The translations under genes and the position numbers were made by a program. A DNA stretch of 64,000 nucleotides from Flammeovirgaceae bacterium (lineage in GTDB: Bacteria > Bacteroidota > Bacteroidia > Cytophagales > Cyclobacteriaceae), in the NCBI GenBank assembly GCA_015180985.1, contig CP054185.1, positions 2,169,225 through 2,233,224 on the forward strand. Reading direction: 5' to 3'. The notes under the pieces are model-generated. The model searched no databases. It was given only the letters and a program-made list of their open reading frames with translations, and had not been told where the DNA came from. This document shows positions 61,129 through 64,000 of this stretch, piece by piece (positions within the stretch are counted from its first letter, which is position 1; each line of letters starts with the position of its first letter).

Positions 61129-61737
61129 ATGATGTATGTCATTTTTGTAAAGCCATTTTTCGACAAAATAGCCGCTTTAATTATCTTATTAATAACAAGC
61201 CCTGTTATGTTGGTTGTTATTTCGGCATTAGCAATTGCCAACAAAGGGAAAGTGTGGTTTGTGCAGGAACGACCCGGAAAGGATGAGCGAATATTCAAGC
61301 TGATTAAATTCAAAACGATGCACGATGCCGTGGATGCTTCGGGTGTTCCATTGCCTGATGAATATCGGCTGACTTCACTCGGTAAATGGGTAAGGAAAAC
61401 CTCCATTGATGAGTTACCTCAATTAGTTAATGTCCTTTTGGGCGATATGTCAATTGTCGGGCCACGTCCTTTACTGACAGAATATTTGCCCTTGTATAAT
61501 GCTTCGCAACGAAGGCGGCATAAAGTTAAACCCGGTATAACCGGCTGGGCACAGGTGCATGGGAGAAACAGAGTGGTATGGCCCGACCGATTCAACTACG
61601 ATGTTTGGTATGTCGATCATCAATCCTTTTGGTTAGATTTGAAAATCCTGGCAATGACAATTATCAAAGTTTTAAAATCGGAAGGTATTGGAAGTGGTAC
61701 ATCCGACACAATGGAGAAATTCAAGGGTAACAATTGA
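61129..61737 (+). CDS. PglC-like phosphoglycosyl transferase (initiating sugar transferase)
   Basis: 202 aa, the small monotopic type. One N-terminal reentrant helix (KPFFDKIAALIILLITSPVMLVV), then the catalytic region: VWFVQERPGKDERIFKLIKFKTM near residue 42, STDELPQ-like SIDELPQLVNVLLGDMSIVGPRPLL near 95-120 with the Asp-Glu dyad, and KPGITGWAQVHGRN near 140. It transfers a phosphosugar from a UDP-sugar to undecaprenyl phosphate, starting the repeat unit. The neighbouring PglD-like and aminotransferase genes suggest a UDP-di-N-acetylbacillosamine-type donor (inference). Confidence 0.94.
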   Translation: MMYVIFVKPFFDKIAALIILLITSPVMLVVISALAIANKGKVWFVQERPGKDERIFKLIKFKTMHDAVDASGVPLPDEYRLTSLGKWVRKTSIDELPQLVNVLLGDMSIVGPRPLLTEYLPLYNASQRRRHKVKPGITGWAQVHGRNRVVWPDRFNYDVWYVDHQSFWLDLKILAMTIIKVLKSEGIGSGTSDTMEKFKGNN

Positions 61738-61748
61738 ATCAGACTGCT

Positions 61749-62363
61749 ATGGCCGAGAAGAAAATAATTTTACAAGGCGGAGGCGAACATGCTAGAGTTG
61801 TGCTGGATGCTTTGTTATCGGATAAATCAGAGGTTCTTGCGTTGTTTGACCCTAAGTACAATGGCCATTTGTTTGGCATACCACAGTTGGGCAAATATGA
61901 TCCTGGTTTTGAAACGGATGCCTTGGTAATAGTGGCTATAGGTAATAATAAAATCAGGAAGGAAGTTGCAGCTAAAACAAAACATAATTTTGCCAGGCTT
62001 ATTCACTCGACCGCGATAGTTTCTCCGTTTGCAGAAATTGGTAATGGTTCAATGGTTTTACATGGTGTTATCATACAAGCACAAACCCGTATAGGGAACC
62101 ATGTTATTGTTAATACAGGTGCCCGGGTTGACCATGATTGCTTGATTGATAACTACGTGCATCTTGCTCCGGGTTGTGTGCTTTGTGGCACTGTTCAGGT
62201 AGGTGAAGGAACATTGGTCGGAGCAGGCAGCACCGTCTTACCTGGAATCAAAATTGGTTCGTGGTCGGTTATTGGAGCAGGCTCGGTGGTGACCAAAAAT
62301 ATACCCGATGGTGTTGTTGTTGCCGGAAATCCAGCAAAAATTCTTAACTGTATTAATGAATAA
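61749..62363 (+). CDS. PglD/NeuD-family sugar O/N-acetyltransferase, copy 1
   Basis: 204 aa from ATG 61749; the TTG at 61734 is a less likely start. The N-terminal Rossmann-like lobe has IILQGGGEHARVVLDAL, then a left-handed beta-helix of hexapeptide repeats (about 95-200). The family His (VDHDCLIDNYVHLAPG; His near 124-135 region) is in the position of the PglD catalytic His. PglD acetylates UDP-4-amino-sugars with acetyl-CoA; NeuD relatives O-acetylate sialic acid. Between PglC-like and a DegT aminotransferase gene, the PglD role is favoured. Overlaps copy 2 by 8 nt. Confidence 0.88.
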   Translation: MAEKKIILQGGGEHARVVLDALLSDKSEVLALFDPKYNGHLFGIPQLGKYDPGFETDALVIVAIGNNKIRKEVAAKTKHNFARLIHSTAIVSPFAEIGNGSMVLHGVIIQAQTRIGNHVIVNTGARVDHDCLIDNYVHLAPGCVLCGTVQVGEGTLVGAGSTVLPGIKIGSWSVIGAGSVVTKNIPDGVVVAGNPAKILNCINE

Positions 62364-62979
62364 CCTGGTCTTATATGGCGCGGGTGGTCTTGGGCGGGAG
62401 ATTAAATCGCTGGTTGATGCTTTGCCGGAATGGCAGGTGATGGGTTTTTTCGATGATGGGGTGCCAGGGAGCACCGTGATTAATGGAGTACCCGTACTGG
62501 GCGGGTTTGATAGATTAAAGAAGATTAAAGACCTGAATCTTGTTCTTGCTATAGGCTCTCCAAAACTTAAATCAACTATACTGGTTCGCCTGGCTGGCTT
62601 AGATGTAACCTTTCCCATCCTTAAACATCCCTCTGTAATTATTCAGGATGTTGACCGGGTTAAAATCGGGACGGGCTGTGTTCTTACAGCGGGAGTTGTA
62701 GTAACTACGGATGTCGAAATTGGCCGGCATGTTCTGCTTAATCTAAATTGTACAATAGGTCATGATGTAAGAATTGGCGACTGCTCATCTATTATGCCGG
62801 GTGTAAATATTGCTGGCAATGTTGTAATTGGTAATAATGTACTGATTGGTTCAGGGGCAAATATTCTGAACGGTGTTCAGATAGACGATAATGCAACTGT
62901 TGGTGCCGGGGCAGTTGTTACACAAAATGTACCTGCGGGTAAAACAGTGGTTGGAGTGCCGGCCAAACCAATTAATTAA
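62356..62979 (+). CDS. PglD/NeuD-family acetyltransferase, copy 2
   Basis: 207 aa from ATG 62356, inside the last codons of copy 1. Same architecture: LVLYGAGGLGREIKSLVDAL at the N-terminus, hexapeptide beta-helix with CTIGHDVRIGDCSSIMPGVN (His in GHD) and GSGANILNGVQIDDNATVGAGAV. Sequence is clearly diverged from copy 1, so the two probably have different substrates, for instance one for the N-acetylation of a 4-amino sugar and the other for O-acetylation of a nonulosonic acid. This split is inference. Confidence 0.85.
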   Translation: MNNLVLYGAGGLGREIKSLVDALPEWQVMGFFDDGVPGSTVINGVPVLGGFDRLKKIKDLNLVLAIGSPKLKSTILVRLAGLDVTFPILKHPSVIIQDVDRVKIGTGCVLTAGVVVTTDVEIGRHVLLNLNCTIGHDVRIGDCSSIMPGVNIAGNVVIGNNVLIGSGANILNGVQIDDNATVGAGAVVTQNVPAGKTVVGVPAKPIN

Positions 62980-63004
62980 ACAGTTTGTGCATAGAATCAA
63001 AGAA

Positions 63005-63535
63005 ATGGTGAATGAATTCAAACCCGCAATTCTGTTTCTGGCAAAATTTGTCGGTATTTATCTGCTAGGTAATCTGCTTTACGGTTGGTACATAACTTCG
63101 TGGTATCCTGCACCTGACCCGGTGACCAGTTGGGTCACCCATCAGAGTGCAGATATTTTGAAACTTTTCGGCTGGGATACATCCACTTACAACCATATTG
63201 TTAAACCGACAACCTACATCGTGTATGATCAAAAATCAATCATTGCTGTATATGAGGGGTGTAATGGATTGAACGTGGTCATTATTTTTCTTGCTTTTCT
63301 GATTGCTTTCGGCCCAATATCGAAGAAGCTCATTTGGTTTGTTCCACTTGGTATATTTATCATTCATATCAGCAACCTTGCAAGAATCATTTTGCTTTTC
63401 CTGGTCTCCCTTAAACTCCCTGATTTCCTCTATTTTACCCATAAATATTTGTTCACTGCATTTATTTTTCTGTTTGTTTTCCTTCTCTGGTTGTGGTGGA
63501 TTTTTAAACTGAGCAAAAGCCGTGAACAAGTCTAA
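63005..63535 (+). CDS. xrtF: Exosortase family protein XrtF
   Basis: 176 aa from ATG 63005; longer frames run into the previous gene. Integral membrane protein with about 5 helices. The exosortase catalytic triad is in order: Cys86 in YEGCNGLN, Arg127 in SNLARIILLF, His146 in FTHKYLF. Exosortases are transpeptidase-like enzymes that cleave C-terminal sorting tags such as PEP-CTERM and attach proteins to the envelope or polymer. The short length and the partner gene downstream identify the Bacteroidota XrtF type. Placement at the end of a polysaccharide cluster fits the usual exosortase-EPS linkage. Confidence 0.9.
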   Translation: MVNEFKPAILFLAKFVGIYLLGNLLYGWYITSWYPAPDPVTSWVTHQSADILKLFGWDTSTYNHIVKPTTYIVYDQKSIIAVYEGCNGLNVVIIFLAFLIAFGPISKKLIWFVPLGIFIIHISNLARIILLFLVSLKLPDFLYFTHKYLFTAFIFLFVFLLWLWWIFKLSKSREQV

Positions 63536-63932
63536 GTCAATCCGCATACTTAAGATTGCAATGGCGCTGTTAGGTTTACTCGTTGTTTTCCTTTTTCAAC
63601 GTATTGAAATTGCCGGTGCTTTGGGTGTCCATGATAAGATGTGGCAATTCATCACCAACCGGTCCATTCGGTTCGTACTAAATGATTTGCTTTCATTGTT
63701 GCTGATTTACGCCTTATTTCCGAAAAGAAAATATGTTTTGTTTGCTTTGGCTGTACAGTTATTCGGAGTAATATTCATATTGCTGCCATACTTCTTCCTT
63801 AAACTTCAACATCCCTCCTATAACGGACCGCTGATTTCTTTTCTGCACAGATTAGTATTGAACCCATTGCTTATGCTGTTGCTCATACCTGCATTTTATT
63901 TGCAGGAAGAAAATAACCGGAGAGTCCGGTGA
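63522..63932 (+). CDS. Exosortase F system-associated membrane protein
   Basis: 136 aa with a GTG start at 63522, 14 nt inside xrtF; an ATG at 63561 would cut the first 13 residues. Four hydrophobic segments. The stretch NRSIRFVLNDLLSLLLIYALFPKRKYVLFA matches the small membrane protein that always accompanies xrtF. The role of the partner is unknown; genomic pairing suggests a complex with XrtF. Confidence 0.82.
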   Translation: MNKSKSIRILKIAMALLGLLVVFLFQRIEIAGALGVHDKMWQFITNRSIRFVLNDLLSLLLIYALFPKRKYVLFALAVQLFGVIFILLPYFFLKLQHPSYNGPLISFLHRLVLNPLLMLLLIPAFYLQEENNRRVR

Positions 63933-63950
63933 TGTTTTGCTCTGGAATTC

Positions 63951-63958
63951 TATCTTTG
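63951..63958 (+). promoter_or_regulatory. Promoter -7 box before the last aminotransferase gene
   Basis: TATCTTTG fits TAnnTTTG. The ATG follows only 7 nt after the box, so the transcript would be leaderless or nearly so. The -33 element is not clear, so confidence is limited. Confidence 0.45.
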
Positions 63959-63965
63959 AATGGGT

Positions 63966-64000
63966 ATGGATAAATCGAAAATCTGGCTGTCACCACCTCA
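63966..64000 (+). CDS. DegT/DnrJ/EryC1/StrS aminotransferase, 3' partial
   Basis: Only about 11 codons are visible: MDKSKIWLSPP. This start is characteristic of PglE-like UDP-4-keto-sugar aminotransferases (KIWLSxPHxxG). It fits the upstream PglC-like and PglD-like genes as the third member of a bacillosamine-type pathway. The gene continues beyond the window. Confidence 0.6.
   Translation, partial: MDKSKIWLSPP

Overview
The window is from a Bacteroidota genome, most likely of the Cytophagales type (inference). Signs are: an outer-membrane TonB receptor paired with a DUF4249 lipoprotein, Bat-type aerotolerance genes, a lipoprotein TamA homologue, an exosortase F pair, several TAnnTTTG (-7) promoter boxes, a four-helix-bundle gene of the rRNA-intervening-sequence family, and weak or absent Shine-Dalgarno sites at most genes.

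Layout. 1-3.4 kb: end of a tryptophan operon (trpF partial, trpB, a DUF1684 lipoprotein gene, trpA) closed by a strong terminator. 3.5-8.9 kb: minus-strand hsp20, an M14 carboxypeptidase-like protein and an M20D amidohydrolase, separated by two blocks of dispersed hairpin repeats. 9-14.5 kb: plus-strand TonB receptor/DUF4249 pair and a fused E1 alpha/beta 2-oxoacid dehydrogenase. 14.5-26.4 kb: mainly minus-strand housekeeping genes (TamL-like protein, VUT/YhhQ transporter, RNase Z, STAS protein, purC, MORN-repeat protein, thiolase, batC, batB, a DODA-type dioxygenase) with one plus-strand TrmH-family RNA methyltransferase. 26.5-27.5 kb: a tRNA cluster, Ser(GCU), Arg(UCU), Pro(UGG); the Arg gene is split in its anticodon loop by a group I intron of about 638 nt holding a frameshifted PD-(D/E)xK homing endonuclease. 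27.5-28.9 kb: kdsC-kdsA for Kdo. 28.9-34.8 kb: sulfate uptake and activation (SLC13/RCK permease, cysC, cysD, cysN, cysQ), with a four-helix-bundle gene inserted between cysD and cysN. 34.8-35.5 kb: a PIN toxin/antitoxin pair. 35.6-64 kb: one long plus-strand exopolysaccharide or capsule cluster.

The polysaccharide cluster has a UDP-glucuronate decarboxylase-like SDR, a Wza-like export lipoprotein, a Wzc-like tyrosine kinase with a GY-rich tail, a Wzx flippase, a candidate Wzy, at least five glycosyltransferases, methyl- and acetyltransferases, two aminotransferases (one cut by the window end), a PglC-like phosphoglycosyl transferase, two PglD/NeuD-like acyltransferases, and exosortase XrtF with its partner. 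A sub-cassette at 40.7-45.1 kb (FIG-superfamily phosphatase, a GT42/DUF115-like domain fused to a NeuB domain without SAF domain, NeuA-like cytidylyltransferase, FkbM methyltransferase, GT29-like sialyltransferase) points to a nonulosonic-acid-like residue in the glycan.

The most unusual objects are the split tRNA-Arg gene with its decaying endonuclease, the NeuB fusion/GT29 cassette, a tandem pair of propeller-like glycosidase-related genes, and several repeat families, one apparently inside a coding region.
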